Source of the DNA: Gillisia xinjiangensis
Lineage (GTDB): Bacteria > Bacteroidota > Bacteroidia > Flavobacteriales > Flavobacteriaceae
Assembly (NCBI RefSeq): GCF_046298265.1
Contig: NZ_JBKAHK010000004.1
Coordinates: 375,149-439,148 of the forward strand
DNA length: 64,000 bases
Direction: 5' to 3'
The notes under the pieces were generated by a model. The model had not been told where the DNA came from and did no database searches. It worked only from the letters and a program-made list of their open reading frames with translations. Of the stretch, positions 17,240 through 26,478 are shown piece by piece; the stretch's first letter is position 1; each line of letters opens with the position of its first letter. A program made the translations under genes and the position numbers.

Positions 17240-17716
17240 ATGAAAAACAGGTTCCTATCAAATATACTTTTAACCTTTCTATGGGTAGCTCTTACAGGTA
17301 ATTTTCAATTGCCAAATTACATTTTTGGCTTCGCTGTTGGTTTTTTTATCCTGCGAATTATTACAAGCGGCAGAAAAGATGCCAAATATTTCAGGATCGT
17401 TCCTAAGGTAATTGGTTTCATATTTTTCTTTTTATATGAATTGTTGAAATCAAATTTGCAGGTAGCTTATGAGGTTATGACGCCTAAACATCATATGACA
17501 CCCGGCATTGTAAAAGTACCTTTGGATGCATCCACAGATATAGAGATATCTTTCCTTGCCAATCTTATTTCGCTTACACCAGGTACTTTAAGCCTGGATG
17601 TTTCAACAGATAAAAAGGTATTATACGTTCATTCCATGTATATCCAGGATAGAGACAGTTTTATTGCAGGGATTAAAAATGGTTTTGAAAAACGCTTATT
17701 GGAAATTTTAAGATGA
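17240..17716 (+). CDS. mrpE: Mrp Na+/H+ antiporter subunit E
   Basis: A 158-residue MnhE-family membrane subunit. It has amino-terminal helices (ILLTFLWVALTG, YIFGFAVGFFIL) and the conserved cytoplasmic region FLANLISLTPGTLSLDVS with YVHSMYI, which is diagnostic for MrpE. It starts after an 86-bp intercistronic repeat and overlaps mrpF by 4 bp. Confidence 0.93.
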   Translation: MKNRFLSNILLTFLWVALTGNFQLPNYIFGFAVGFFILRIITSGRKDAKYFRIVPKVIGFIFFFLYELLKSNLQVAYEVMTPKHHMTPGIVKVPLDASTDIEISFLANLISLTPGTLSLDVSTDKKVLYVHSMYIQDRDSFIAGIKNGFEKRLLEILR

Positions 17717-17985
17717 CATTACTCGATTTTATATATTATTTCGTACTTCCGTTATTATCAATCTCGGTTATATTGATCTTTATAAGGTTCGTTATTGGCC
17801 CTCATATGGTAGACCGTATAATCGCATTGGATTTAATTGTTACTGCGGGAATTGGTTTTATTGCAGCATACAGCATCCTTTTTAATCAACCGGCTTTTCT
17901 GGACGTGGCAATGATCATGGCGCTGATTGCCTTTTTGGGAACTGTAGCATTTACCTATTATATTCAGCAAAAAAAAGATAAATAA
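17713..17985 (+). CDS. mrpF: Mrp Na+/H+ antiporter subunit F
   Basis: A 90-residue subunit with three helices and the family motif GPHMVDRIIALDLI near residues 29-42. It overlaps mrpE by ATGA and abuts mrpG without a gap. Confidence 0.94.
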   Translation: MTLLDFIYYFVLPLLSISVILIFIRFVIGPHMVDRIIALDLIVTAGIGFIAAYSILFNQPAFLDVAMIMALIAFLGTVAFTYYIQQKKDK

Positions 17986-18378
17986 ATGATCACAGAAGTA
18001 ATTGTTGGAATTTTAGCATTTTTGGGAACCTTGTTCGTTCTTTTTGCAGCAGTGGGGATGATTCGCATGCCAGATACTTATTTGAGAATTTCTGTAACCA
18101 CCAAGGCTGCAACCCTGGGAATAGGACTGCTTTTATTAGCTGCCGCAATCCATTCCTACGATATAGCAATAACTGCCAAGGTGCTTGTTATTATTCTTTT
18201 TATATTGCTTACAGCACCTGTTAGCGCCCATTTAATTGGCCGTACTTCCTATTTCTCCGGAGTAAAACTTTGGAAGGATTCTGTTATGGACGATCTGGAA
18301 GGAAAATATAATAGTTCTACTAATACTCTTAACAGTGGAGAGCAAGAAGAGGAAATAAAAAACAAGCCGGAAAACTAG
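17986..18378 (+). CDS. mrpG: Mrp Na+/H+ antiporter subunit G
   Basis: A 130-residue subunit with three helices and the MnhG pattern GMIRMPDTYLRISVTTKAAT (about residues 24-43), then LLTAPVSAHLIGRTSYF. The polar tail of about 35 residues is longer than the core needs. It is the last mrp gene, and its end overlaps the convergent MgtC gene by 4 bp. Confidence 0.94.
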   Translation: MITEVIVGILAFLGTLFVLFAAVGMIRMPDTYLRISVTTKAATLGIGLLLLAAAIHSYDIAITAKVLVIILFILLTAPVSAHLIGRTSYFSGVKLWKDSVMDDLEGKYNSSTNTLNSGEQEEEIKNKPEN

Positions 18379-18824
18379 TCTTGGTTTCTTTTTTCATTTT
18401 TTTGTTTCCTGTTCCGTATCAGTTTATTTTCAATTATTGTGAAAATGAAGTTGATAAAAAGCACCAGTAAGCTTATTATCCCAAGTTCCCAGAACATCGC
18501 CATAGCAGCAAGGCACCCTGCAGCTGCACTACACCAAATGGTTGCCGCACTGGTTAAACCTTCAATTTTTCCCCTCTGTTGCAAAATGGTACCTGCTCCA
18601 ATAAACCCAATTCCTGCAACCACCTGACCTATTACCCTTGTAGTATCCACAAATTCTTCCCCCCTGAATTCAAGAGATATCAATACAAAAACACAAGCTC
18701 CAAGAGCCACAAGGGCATTTGTCTTTAATCCTGCATCTTTGCCCCTAAATTCCCGCTCCAGGCCTATGAAAATCCCCGCTAAGGCGGCAAGGCTTATCCT
18801 TAAACTAAAATCTGTCAAATCCAT
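18375..18824 (-). CDS. MgtC/SapB family membrane protein
   Basis: A 149-residue inner-membrane protein with four or five helices. Family blocks are LAALAGIFIGLEREFRGKDA, TNALVALGACVFVL, GIGFIGAGTILQ and GLTSAATIWCSAAAGCLAAM. MgtC proteins modulate Mg2+ or phosphate adaptation and ATP synthase. This short form lacks the long carboxy-terminal ACT-like domain. It is divergent from bioF with only 35 bp between the start codons, so the promoters must overlap. Confidence 0.9.
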   Translation of the reverse strand: MDLTDFSLRISLAALAGIFIGLEREFRGKDAGLKTNALVALGACVFVLISLEFRGEEFVDTTRVIGQVVAGIGFIGAGTILQQRGKIEGLTSAATIWCSAAAGCLAAMAMFWELGIISLLVLFINFIFTIIENKLIRNRKQKNEKRNQD

Positions 18825-18859
18825 AATTATCGCATTTCTATAAATTGTATTTTAGCATT

Positions 18860-20020
18860 ATGCAAAAGCTACCCATAAATTTAGTAAAAAGAATTGAGCA
18901 ACGAATCCAGGAGAATAGCTTTCGGGATTTAGGAAATACGCTAAAATTAACCGATTTTTCTTCCAATGATTATCTTGGGTTTGCTTCTTCTGAAGCGCTT
19001 TTCAGCAAAAGCTATCAGACTTTATCCGAAAAAAAATTACTTAAAAACGGCGCTACCGGTTCTAGGTTGCTTTCCGGAAACCACGAATTATTTAAACCAG
19101 CTGAAGCCTTGATAGCCGGATTTCACCAAACCGAAGCAGCACTAATCTTTAACTCCGGATACGATGCCAATATTGGCTTTTTTTCCTGCGTCCCCCAAAA
19201 AGAGGATCTCATTTTATATGATGAACTTGCGCATGCTTCCATACGTGACGGAATAAAAATGAGCAATGCAAAGGCTTATAAATTCCTTCATAACGATTTG
19301 GAAGATCTGCGAAATAAAATACTTCGAAAAAGGGAAGACTTCAATGCTGCAGCAATTTACATCGTTACAGAGTCTGTATTTTCCATGGACGGCGATTTCC
19401 CGGACCTGGTTGCATTATCAAATTTAGCCGAAGAATATAATTGCTTCCTTATCGTAGATGAAGCACACGCCAGCGGGGTTTTTGGTGAAAAAGGCCAGGG
19501 ACTTGTTCAGGAACTGGAAATTCAGGATAGGATATTTGCGCGTATCGTTACTTTTGGCAAAGCCCTTGGCTGCCATGGCGCCGCAATTTTGGGAAGCAGG
19601 GAATTAAAGGAATACTTGATCAATTTCTCACGTAGCTTTATTTATACTACCGCATTGCCGCCACATTCGGTTGCCTGTATTCTGGAAGCATATAACTCTC
19701 TTGAAACTTCAGAAAGCACAAATTCAGAAGTGGTAAAACTTCAGCAGAATATTCGCTCCTTTCAGAAGGAAATCCTTAAAAAGGGGTTGAAACCTTATTT
19801 CATAAAAAGTGATTCTGCCATACATTGCTGCATAATCCCGGGAAATGATACCGTGAAAAAGCTGGCGCATAAAATTCAGATTGAAGGTTTCGATGTAAAA
19901 CCTATACGCTCGCCTACAGTTCCCAAAGGAAAAGAGCGGTTAAGGATTTGTTTGCACAGTTTTAATACGAAGGAGGATATTCAAAATCTTGTAAAACTAT
20001 TGGCTACTTTTATAAAATGA
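18860..20020 (+). CDS. bioF: 8-amino-7-oxononanoate synthase
   Basis: A PLP enzyme that condenses pimeloyl-ACP or -CoA with alanine, the first committed step of biotin ring assembly. The 386-residue protein shows LTDFSSNDYLGFASSE, NGATGSRLLSGNHELF, LYDELAHASIRDG, the cofactor region IVDEAHASGVFG, and the PLP lysine at about residue 234 in TFGKALGCHGAAI. I choose ATG at 18860; a TTG five codons earlier is less likely. It is the first of the bioF-DUF2007-bioD-bioA genes. Its stop lies in ATGAAATGAG, resembling the intercistronic elements elsewhere. Confidence 0.95.
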   Translation: MQKLPINLVKRIEQRIQENSFRDLGNTLKLTDFSSNDYLGFASSEALFSKSYQTLSEKKLLKNGATGSRLLSGNHELFKPAEALIAGFHQTEAALIFNSGYDANIGFFSCVPQKEDLILYDELAHASIRDGIKMSNAKAYKFLHNDLEDLRNKILRKREDFNAAAIYIVTESVFSMDGDFPDLVALSNLAEEYNCFLIVDEAHASGVFGEKGQGLVQELEIQDRIFARIVTFGKALGCHGAAILGSRELKEYLINFSRSFIYTTALPPHSVACILEAYNSLETSESTNSEVVKLQQNIRSFQKEILKKGLKPYFIKSDSAIHCCIIPGNDTVKKLAHKIQIEGFDVKPIRSPTVPKGKERLRICLHSFNTKEDIQNLVKLLATFIK

Positions 20021-20088
20021 AATGAGGAAGATGAAAAATCGACCTAATCACCAACAAAGACTCTGACCGGTATAGAAAACAGGTATTT
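20021..20088 (+). repeat. Possible degenerate intercistronic element (bioF to DUF2007)
   Basis: The gap begins in ATGAAATGAG at the bioF stop and contains AAAAATCGACCTA, both shared with the element at 52004-52078. The rest does not match clearly. Confidence 0.35.
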
Positions 20089-20502
20089 ATGCAAGAAACT
20101 TTTTCCAAAATCGCTGTATTTCAATATTCTTCGGAAGCACAAATAATTAAATCCCGATTGGAGGCAGAAGGGGTTGAGGTTTTTTTATTTGATCAGTTCA
20201 CGATAGATACAGATCCTTTGGTAAGCAATGCTATTGGTGGAATTAAGCTAAAAGTGTGGGCAGAGGATGAAGCAAAGGCCTTACATATTCTCAAATCCAT
20301 CAGTGAATATTCACTCGATGATGACGGACAGGAAATTGAATGTCCCATTTGTGGAAGCACAAAAGTGGAGCTTGCTACAACTGTAAAGGATGTGAAATCT
20401 TTTCTGGCTTACATTTTCTCATTTTTAAGTAATTCCCCTCCAATTAATACCCGCCACGAATACCGCTGCAATACCTGTAAACAAAAATTCGATTTGGAAT
20501 GA
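20089..20502 (+). CDS. DUF2007 domain protein with zinc ribbon
   Basis: A 137-residue protein. The amino-terminal half fits the DUF2007 signal-transducing fold (YSSEAQIIKSRLEAEGVEVF, then GIKLKVWAEDEAKALHIL). The carboxy-terminal half has two CxxC pairs, CPICGSTKVE and CNTCKQKFDLE, forming a likely zinc ribbon. It overlaps bioD by ATGA, so it is part of the biotin transcript, but no biotin role is known to me. DUF2007 proteins resemble PII-like or ACT-like small domains in fold. Confidence 0.8.
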   Translation: MQETFSKIAVFQYSSEAQIIKSRLEAEGVEVFLFDQFTIDTDPLVSNAIGGIKLKVWAEDEAKALHILKSISEYSLDDDGQEIECPICGSTKVELATTVKDVKSFLAYIFSFLSNSPPINTRHEYRCNTCKQKFDLE

Positions 20503-21125
20503 AGAACACCTATTTTATTACCGGGATAGGAACCGATGTTGGTAAAACCATCGTTTCCGCTATCATCACCGAAGCCCTGGAAGCCGATTACTGGAAACCA
20601 ATTCAGGCGGGAGATCTGGAAAATTCCGACACTCACAAAGTTGAACGACTAATCACTAACAAAAAAACGGTTTTTCACCCCAACAGCTTTGCTTTAAAAA
20701 CACCTATGAGCCCGCACGCAGCTGCCGAAATTGATGAGATCAAGATTACTTCAGCAAAAATTAAACCTCCAAAAACCACCAATAATCTGGTAATTGAAGG
20801 TGCCGGCGGACTGCTGGTTCCATTAAACAACAAAGAGACCATCATAGATCTCATTCGCCCGGTGGATAAGGTGATCCTCGTTTCCAGGCATTACCTGGGA
20901 AGTATCAATCATACTTTACTGAGTATTGAAGCCCTGGAATCACGCGGATTGCTATGCTTCGGAATTATTTTTAACGGCCAAAAAAATGAAACTTCAGAAG
21001 ATATAATTATGAAAATGACGGGGGTGCATTGTTTAGGAAGGATTGAGGATGAGCCATATTTTGATAGAAATGTCATAAAAGAATACGCCGAAGAGTTTAA
21101 AATGAAATTTAAAGAACTTCTTTAA
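20499..21125 (+). CDS. bioD: ATP-dependent dethiobiotin synthetase
   Basis: Closes the ureido ring of dethiobiotin using CO2 and ATP. The 208-residue protein starts with the P-loop FITGIGTDVGKTIVS (Lys16). It then has YWKPIQAGDLENSDT, TPMSPHAAAEI, the VIEGAGGLLVPLN block and SRHYLGSINHTLLSIEAL. It overlaps the upstream gene by 4 bp and bioA follows 43 bp later. Confidence 0.95.
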   Translation: MKNTYFITGIGTDVGKTIVSAIITEALEADYWKPIQAGDLENSDTHKVERLITNKKTVFHPNSFALKTPMSPHAAAEIDEIKITSAKIKPPKTTNNLVIEGAGGLLVPLNNKETIIDLIRPVDKVILVSRHYLGSINHTLLSIEALESRGLLCFGIIFNGQKNETSEDIIMKMTGVHCLGRIEDEPYFDRNVIKEYAEEFKMKFKELL

Positions 21126-21168
21126 TCCTGAATCAAATTTGGGATTTGAGAGTTACTGAAAAACAACT

Positions 21169-22500
21169 ATGTCAGAAATAAATAAGAATACAAAAAAGTC
21201 TGTAAAACATTCAAATGAAGGAGATAACGAAGGAAAAACCCTGTCTCAACGTGACCAGAAACACCTTTGGCACCCACTTACCCAGCATAAATTATCCGGT
21301 GAGATGCTTGCTATTGTAAAGGCAAAAGGAAGTGTTTTATATGATGAAGACGGAAAGGAATATATAGACGGGATCGCTTCCTGGTATACCAGTATGTATG
21401 GGCATTGCAATACGCATATCACGGCAAAGGTGGCAGAACAAATGCTGCAGCTCGATCAGGTTGTTTTTAGCGGCTTTACCCACAAACCTGCAATAGAATT
21501 ATCGGAAGCTTTAATTAAAATTCTTCCTTCCAATCAGCAAAAACTGTTTTTTAGCGACAATGGCTCCACCGCAACCGAAATAGGGATCAAGATGGCCTTG
21601 CAATACCATCATAATCTTGGAAACGACCGGAAGGTAATGCTGGCTTTTGAGGAAGGTTTTCATGGAGATACTTTTGGGGCGATGTCGGTTTCAGGATTAT
21701 CGGTTTATAATGGTGCTTTTGAAGAGCATTTTATCGAAGTGGTAAGAATCCCGGTTCCAAAGGAAGAAAACACTTCTGAAGTTGTAAGTATTCTCAAGGA
21801 TCTAATCTTAAAACACAACATCGCCGGATTTATCTATGAACCTTTGGTGCAGGGAGCTGCCGGAATGAAAATGCACGATGCCAATGGTTTAAATGAACTG
21901 CTGAAAGTTTGCAAAGCAAATGATATTATTTGTGTGGCAGACGAAGTGATGACAGGATTTGGAAAGACAGGTAAGCATTTTGCTTCCGATTATTTAAAAA
22001 CCCCGCCAGATATTATTTGCCTCTCTAAAGCTTTAACTGCCGGATTATTGGCAATGGCAATCACTACCTGTTCACAGCAAGTCTACGATGCTTTTTATTC
22101 TGATGAGATCGCAAAAGGACTTTTTCATGGGCATACCTATTCTGCCAATCCGCTTGCTTGCGTTGCTGCTTTGGCGGGAATAGAATTATTGATTTCTGAA
22201 GAAATTCAACAGAATATCAGGCGGGTGACCAAATCACATCAGGAATTCAAAAACAAGCTTGAAACGCATCCTAAAGTGAAAAATATTCGTCAGCTGGGAG
22301 TGATCCTTGCGTTCGAACTCGATGTGGAAATGGAGCGTTATGGCGAAGTTCGCAATCAGCTATTTAAACATTTTATGGATTCCGGAGTATTTTTGCGGCC
22401 TTTGGGAAACACGATTTATATTTTAGCGCCTTTCGTAATTTCCAATAAGGAATTGGAGAAAATTCATCAAAGCATAGTGGCTGCACTCGAGAAATTTTAA
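21169..22500 (+). CDS. bioA: Adenosylmethionine-8-amino-7-oxononanoate aminotransferase
   Basis: A class III PLP aminotransferase that makes 7,8-diaminopelargonate with SAM as amino donor. The 443-residue protein shows HLWHPLTQHK, DGIASWYTSMYGH, FSDNGSTATEIGIKMA, FHGDTFGAMSVSG, the cofactor aspartate in VADEVMTGFGKTG, the PLP lysine at about 287 in CLSKALTAGLLA, and GHTYSANPLACVAAL. The first 25 or so residues are polar and unlike the family core, but no later ATG offers a better start. bioB and bioC are not in the window. Confidence 0.94.
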   Translation: MSEINKNTKKSVKHSNEGDNEGKTLSQRDQKHLWHPLTQHKLSGEMLAIVKAKGSVLYDEDGKEYIDGIASWYTSMYGHCNTHITAKVAEQMLQLDQVVFSGFTHKPAIELSEALIKILPSNQQKLFFSDNGSTATEIGIKMALQYHHNLGNDRKVMLAFEEGFHGDTFGAMSVSGLSVYNGAFEEHFIEVVRIPVPKEENTSEVVSILKDLILKHNIAGFIYEPLVQGAAGMKMHDANGLNELLKVCKANDIICVADEVMTGFGKTGKHFASDYLKTPPDIICLSKALTAGLLAMAITTCSQQVYDAFYSDEIAKGLFHGHTYSANPLACVAALAGIELLISEEIQQNIRRVTKSHQEFKNKLETHPKVKNIRQLGVILAFELDVEMERYGEVRNQLFKHFMDSGVFLRPLGNTIYILAPFVISNKELEKIHQSIVAALEKF

Positions 22501-22569
22501 TCCAACCCAATTTGCATTCTTTCCGGTTCTATATTCGTATTTCTTTCGGTTAAATGCTTCGGAAAAGTA

Positions 22570-22577
22570 TAACTTTG
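22570..22577 (+). promoter_or_regulatory. -7 element for the small membrane protein gene
   Basis: TAACTTTG matches TAnnTTTG and lies 16 bp upstream of the ATG at 22594. Confidence 0.6.
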
Positions 22578-22593
22578 CAAGAAAATATTTAAA

Positions 22594-22782
22594 ATGTTTA
22601 GCACCGGACAATTAATCTTTGCCGCATTATTTTTCCTGACTTTTGTAATCGTAATAATATTTAGTTACCGAAAGGATCTCGCACTTCATAAAAAATATTA
22701 CAAAGGCAGTTTATTTGTGCTGGCAGGATTCCTTGTTTTTATAGCGCTGCTGTTTGTAATAAAAGCTTATCTGAAGGAATAA
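22594..22782 (+). CDS. Small two-helix membrane protein, unknown
   Basis: A 62-residue protein with two hydrophobic helices (LIFAALFFLTFVIVIIFSY and LFVLAGFLVFIALLFVIKAY) separated by a basic loop RKDLALHKKYYKGS. It looks like a conserved flavobacterial small protein, but I cannot assign a family. A well-placed -7 box supports real expression. Confidence 0.7.
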   Translation: MFSTGQLIFAALFFLTFVIVIIFSYRKDLALHKKYYKGSLFVLAGFLVFIALLFVIKAYLKE

Positions 22783-22848
22783 TTACTCAGTTTTATAAGT
22801 GATTTGCCAACTGGTATAGATTGCGATACCAAGTTTTAAGTCGGCATA

Positions 22849-22880
22849 AAAAAAACCTTATCGAATCGATAAGGCTTTTT
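22849..22880 (-). terminator. Terminator of the M49 peptidase gene
   Basis: CCTTATC (22856-22862) and GATAAGG (22868-22874) form a stem. In the minus direction it is followed by eight Ts, about 30 nt after the peptidase stop. Confidence 0.75.
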
Positions 22881-22899
22881 AAATAAATAACAGCTCCGT

Positions 22900-24951
22900 C
22901 TAGTTATTGGACATTGCCGGTTCTTCTATAAGTAAAAAGTTAAACCGATTAGTATATTGCAGCATTTGAGTTGCAAAATCCTTTGGATGTTCAATGTTGA
23001 TGGAAATAATCTCTCCCTGATCATCCATTTCAGGAACCAATTCCGGATTTACAAAACCGCTGTAAGGCGGTGATTTAAATTGTGCATTTCTTTCCAGAAC
23101 TTCCTTGTGAATCGCCTGATCTACTTTCACCCCGTAATTCTCTACCAGGTTTTGTGCAGCATCATAATCCCCTTCAGATTTTATTCGCTGAGTTTCTTTC
23201 AACAATTCCCCGAACAATTCACGTAACCTGTCATAGTTTTTAATGTCGTAATAGGTTTTTCCATCTCTGGAAACCTTTTTGATAACCCCTTCCTCAGTTC
23301 CTATTTCAAAAACCCAGGCACTAACCCACTGGCGGTTTCGCATATGAGATTCTTCAACATTATCACCCAATTCCAGTCTTCTTAGCTGGGTCATCAACCC
23401 GTTTCTAATATACCCGTCATAAGCGGCCATTCCGGTTTTCTTCCAATCATCGGTCAATCCTAATTCCTGAATTTTTGGATCCATCAGGTAATAAAGTCCA
23501 ACAAGATCGGCTCTTCCTTCTTCCATGGTAGAAGCATAACTTTTTAAGGTTTCTTTGGTCTCTCCAACACCGGGATTGATTTTTCCGGAAGCATGGCCAA
23601 CCACTTCGTGAAGTGCTGTATGAAGTTTATCGCCTTCCTTTCCATATTCCTTCTCTAATTTAATTTCCTCTTCATCGTGCGCAAATTCTTCCAGGACTCC
23701 GCTGCTCCCTGCATTATCATAAGCTTCAATGATATTTCCAAGGGAAACAGATTTACTTCCATGAGCCTGGCGTATCCAGTTTGAGTTAGGAAGGTTCACC
23801 CCAATTGGAGTACTTGGAGATGCATCTCCGGCTTCCCCGGCAACGATCACGGTTTTATAGGTTACCCCTACAACCGAATCCTTTTTGTGTTCTTCCATCA
23901 AAGGAGCATTGTCTTCAAACCACTGAACATTGTCTTCCAGAACGCTCATTTTTTCAGACATTTCAAAATCCTTTATCTGCACTATATTTTCATAGGAACC
24001 TCTGTATCCTAAAGGATCATTGTAGACTTCAATAAAACTGTTTATGTAATCTATATTGCCTTCGGTTGCTTCTACCCAGGCCACGTTATAATCATCCCAG
24101 GTTTTAAGATCTCCGGTTTTATAATATTCAATAAGCAGGCCCAGCGCTTTTCCTTGTTGCTCATTTTCAGTCACCGTTTCAGCTTTTTCAAGCCATTTGA
24201 TGATCTCATCTATTGCAGCACCGTACATTCCGCCACTTTTCCATACTTTTTCCACCAACTTGCCATTTTCTTTTACCAACTTGGAATTAAGTCCGAAAGA
24301 AAGTGGTTTTAGCGGATCCGGGGAAGTTTTCGTTTTATAGAATGCTGCAGCTTCAGCAGCCGTAACATCTTCTCCGTAAAAATTGATGGCCGATCCTTCA
24401 AGAAGTCCTAAAGATTCATCCAGATTTACCTTTTTGGCATCTTTATCATTAAAGATAACCTCAAAAGCTTCTCCGGAAAGTTCAGTCCCTGTTTCAGATA
24501 AAAGCGTTTCAAAATACTCTTTGCTGAATTCTGGTTTTAATTTGGCATTCGAATAATGATGATGAATTCCATTAGAGAACCATACTCTTTTTAAATAGAT
24601 CTCAAAATTTTTCCAGTCTTCAGAATTTTTATCGCCTTCATAATTCTGATAGATATTTTCCAAAGCACCCCTTATGGCAAGGTTATGCCTGTAATTCTGG
24701 TCCCACATAATATCACGTCCGGCAAGTCCGGCCTGTACCAGGTAATAAACAAGTTTTTGTTCTTTTAAGGTAAGATCTTCCCAACCCGGAATTTGGTATC
24801 GCAGGATCTTGATATCTGCAAATTCTTCCACATTGTAGTTGAATTCCGATTCAACAACAGCTTCTTCAGCAGATGTGTCTTTATTTTCATCCTTGCATGA
24901 AAACAGAAGGGTTGATGCCAATAGCAGCATCCATAATGAATTGAGTTTCAT
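22900..24951 (-). CDS. Dipeptidyl-peptidase III family lipoprotein (M49)
   Basis: A zinc metallopeptidase expected to release dipeptides from oligopeptides. The 683-residue protein has a lipoprotein signal MKLNSLWMLLLASTLLFSC (Cys19). The M49 zinc site HEVVGH is at about residues 448-453, with the second motif EEGRAD at about 477-482. The family motif is HEXXGH, so the spacing is intact. Other blocks include YKTVIVAGEAGDASPSTPIG and WVFEIGTEEGVI. M49 members are often cytosolic, whereas this one should be anchored in the envelope, as is common in Bacteroidota. It is a single gene with promoter and terminator. Confidence 0.9.
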   Translation of the reverse strand: MKLNSLWMLLLASTLLFSCKDENKDTSAEEAVVESEFNYNVEEFADIKILRYQIPGWEDLTLKEQKLVYYLVQAGLAGRDIMWDQNYRHNLAIRGALENIYQNYEGDKNSEDWKNFEIYLKRVWFSNGIHHHYSNAKLKPEFSKEYFETLLSETGTELSGEAFEVIFNDKDAKKVNLDESLGLLEGSAINFYGEDVTAAEAAAFYKTKTSPDPLKPLSFGLNSKLVKENGKLVEKVWKSGGMYGAAIDEIIKWLEKAETVTENEQQGKALGLLIEYYKTGDLKTWDDYNVAWVEATEGNIDYINSFIEVYNDPLGYRGSYENIVQIKDFEMSEKMSVLEDNVQWFEDNAPLMEEHKKDSVVGVTYKTVIVAGEAGDASPSTPIGVNLPNSNWIRQAHGSKSVSLGNIIEAYDNAGSSGVLEEFAHDEEEIKLEKEYGKEGDKLHTALHEVVGHASGKINPGVGETKETLKSYASTMEEGRADLVGLYYLMDPKIQELGLTDDWKKTGMAAYDGYIRNGLMTQLRRLELGDNVEESHMRNRQWVSAWVFEIGTEEGVIKKVSRDGKTYYDIKNYDRLRELFGELLKETQRIKSEGDYDAAQNLVENYGVKVDQAIHKEVLERNAQFKSPPYSGFVNPELVPEMDDQGEIISINIEHPKDFATQMLQYTNRFNFLLIEEPAMSNN

Positions 24952-24973
24952 ATTCGGTATATTTATTTTACCG

Positions 24974-24981
24974 CAAATGTA
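24974..24981 (-). promoter_or_regulatory. -7 element for the M49 peptidase gene
   Basis: TACATTTG on the minus strand matches TAnnTTTG and lies 22 bp upstream of the ATG at 24951. Confidence 0.6.
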
Positions 24982-25041
24982 CTAATTAGCATCCTGTAAA
25001 ATACCTATATTAGCCAAAGGAATCTTAAAACCCCCGTTTTG

Positions 25042-26091
25042 ATGAAAATTTTAAAATATTTATTCTTTCTAATTTTAATTGTAATTATTGCAGGTGCCAT
25101 TTATATTGCCACCAAGGACGGAAAGTATCAAATTGAAGAAAGCATTATTATTGAAGCGCCGGTACCGGTTGTTTTTGAAGAGGTAAATAATTTTCAAAAC
25201 TGGGAAAACTGGGGTCCCTGGGCAGATGATACCGATGATATGATCCTCACCTATTCCGATATTACCAGAGGAAAAGACGCTGCCTATTCCTGGAAAAGTG
25301 AGAAAGAGGGAGATGGGGAAATAAAAACAACAGCGATAACTCCAAATTCCGCTTTAGAACAGGATCTCACCTTTATTTCGAAATACGGAGAAACTCATAG
25401 TAAGATTAACTGGGAATTCGAAGAATTGGAGGAAGGGACAAAAGTTACCTGGGGAATGCAGGGAGAGCAAAGTTTTATGGAAAAACTCGCATTTAACTTT
25501 ATGGATCAATCTTTTTCAGAATTAATGCGGCCAATGTTTCAGGAAGGTCTTGAAAACCTGAAAAGAGAGGTGAAAAATAAATTGGATGTTTACTCTATCA
25601 ATGTAGATGGAATTACAACACATGGCGGTGGTTTTTATATGTATACTACCACAGCTTCAAAAATCGATCAGATTCCGGAGAAAATGCAAAAAATGTATAT
25701 CCAGGTTCGCAATTATATGGAATCCAATAACATCAGTATTTTAGGAAAACCCTTTGTTCTTTACAATCAATGGGATGAAGCAAATAATTCTGCGATCTAT
25801 TCGGTAGGGGTTTTTACACCCAGCCTGGTGATCACTCCCAATGACAGCAGTGTTCTTAATGGGATGATGCCGGTTCAAAAAGTTGTAAAAACCACATTGA
25901 TTGGAGATTATAAGTATCTAAGGGGAGCCTGGGATCGTGCAGGTAATTATATTGCAGAAAACAATTTACAAGCCTCGGAAACCGGACAGGCCTTTGAATT
26001 TTATAAAATAGGACCTGAGGACAATCCAAACCCTGCGAACTGGATAACCGAGATCTACATCCCTTTAGCCGGGGAAATGGAACAGAATTAG
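25042..26091 (+). CDS. SRPBCC domain plus GyrI-like effector-binding protein
   Basis: A 349-residue two-domain protein with an amino-terminal membrane anchor (KILKYLFFLILIVIIAGAIY). A polyketide-cyclase-like SRPBCC domain follows (about residues 30-180: ESIIIEAPVPVVFEEVNNFQ, FEELEEGTKVTWGM). The last part (from about 185) is a GyrI/AraC effector-binding-like domain (KPFVLYNQWDEANNSAIYSV, LRGAWDRAGNYIAEN). Both domains bind small hydrophobic ligands in other proteins; the ligand here is unknown. I choose ATG at 25042 over the TTG just before it. fluC follows after 3 bp. Confidence 0.82.
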   Translation: MKILKYLFFLILIVIIAGAIYIATKDGKYQIEESIIIEAPVPVVFEEVNNFQNWENWGPWADDTDDMILTYSDITRGKDAAYSWKSEKEGDGEIKTTAITPNSALEQDLTFISKYGETHSKINWEFEELEEGTKVTWGMQGEQSFMEKLAFNFMDQSFSELMRPMFQEGLENLKREVKNKLDVYSINVDGITTHGGGFYMYTTTASKIDQIPEKMQKMYIQVRNYMESNNISILGKPFVLYNQWDEANNSAIYSVGVFTPSLVITPNDSSVLNGMMPVQKVVKTTLIGDYKYLRGAWDRAGNYIAENNLQASETGQAFEFYKIGPEDNPNPANWITEIYIPLAGEMEQN

Positions 26092-26094
26092 ATT

Positions 26095-26478
26095 ATGAAA
26101 GTTTTATTGATGGTTTTTTTGGGAGGGGGACTTGGAAGCAGCTTGAGATACCTGATTTCAAAATATTTGAATGAGGCCTCCTATTCCAGTTCTATTGCAA
26201 TTCCACTTGGAACATTTACCGTGAACTTCGTGGGAAGTTTGCTGCTGGGTCTTATCCTTGGCCTTGCACTTAAAAATAATTCGCTTTCCGGCAATGCTTT
26301 ACTTTTTCTTGCAACCGGTTTTTGCGGAGGCTTCACTACTTTTTCTGCTTTTGCTTTTGAAAATCAGGAATTGCTTAAATCTGGCGATTATCTTCATTTT
26401 GCCATTTATACTTTAGGAACACTTATCCTGGGTTTTTCGGCTATTTTCGTCGGACTATATTTCTCTAAATTGGTTTAA
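26095..26478 (+). CDS. crcB: Fluoride channel FluC (CrcB)
   Basis: A dual-topology fluoride exporter. The 127-residue protein has four helices with the family motifs GGGLGSSLRYLISK, GTFTVNFVGSLLLGL (with the channel Asn) and GFCGGFTTFSAFAFE (with the Phe pair and the sodium-site TT/S segment). I looked for a fluoride riboswitch upstream and did not find one; the gene follows the SRPBCC gene by 3 bp and probably shares its transcript. Confidence 0.93.
   Translation: MKVLLMVFLGGGLGSSLRYLISKYLNEASYSSSIAIPLGTFTVNFVGSLLLGLILGLALKNNSLSGNALLFLATGFCGGFTTFSAFAFENQELLKSGDYLHFAIYTLGTLILGFSAIFVGLYFSKLV

Noticed and set aside
26000..26095. Fluoride riboswitch before fluC
   Set aside because: fluC starts 3 bp after the previous gene, and I could not recognise the conserved riboswitch core in or near its leader.
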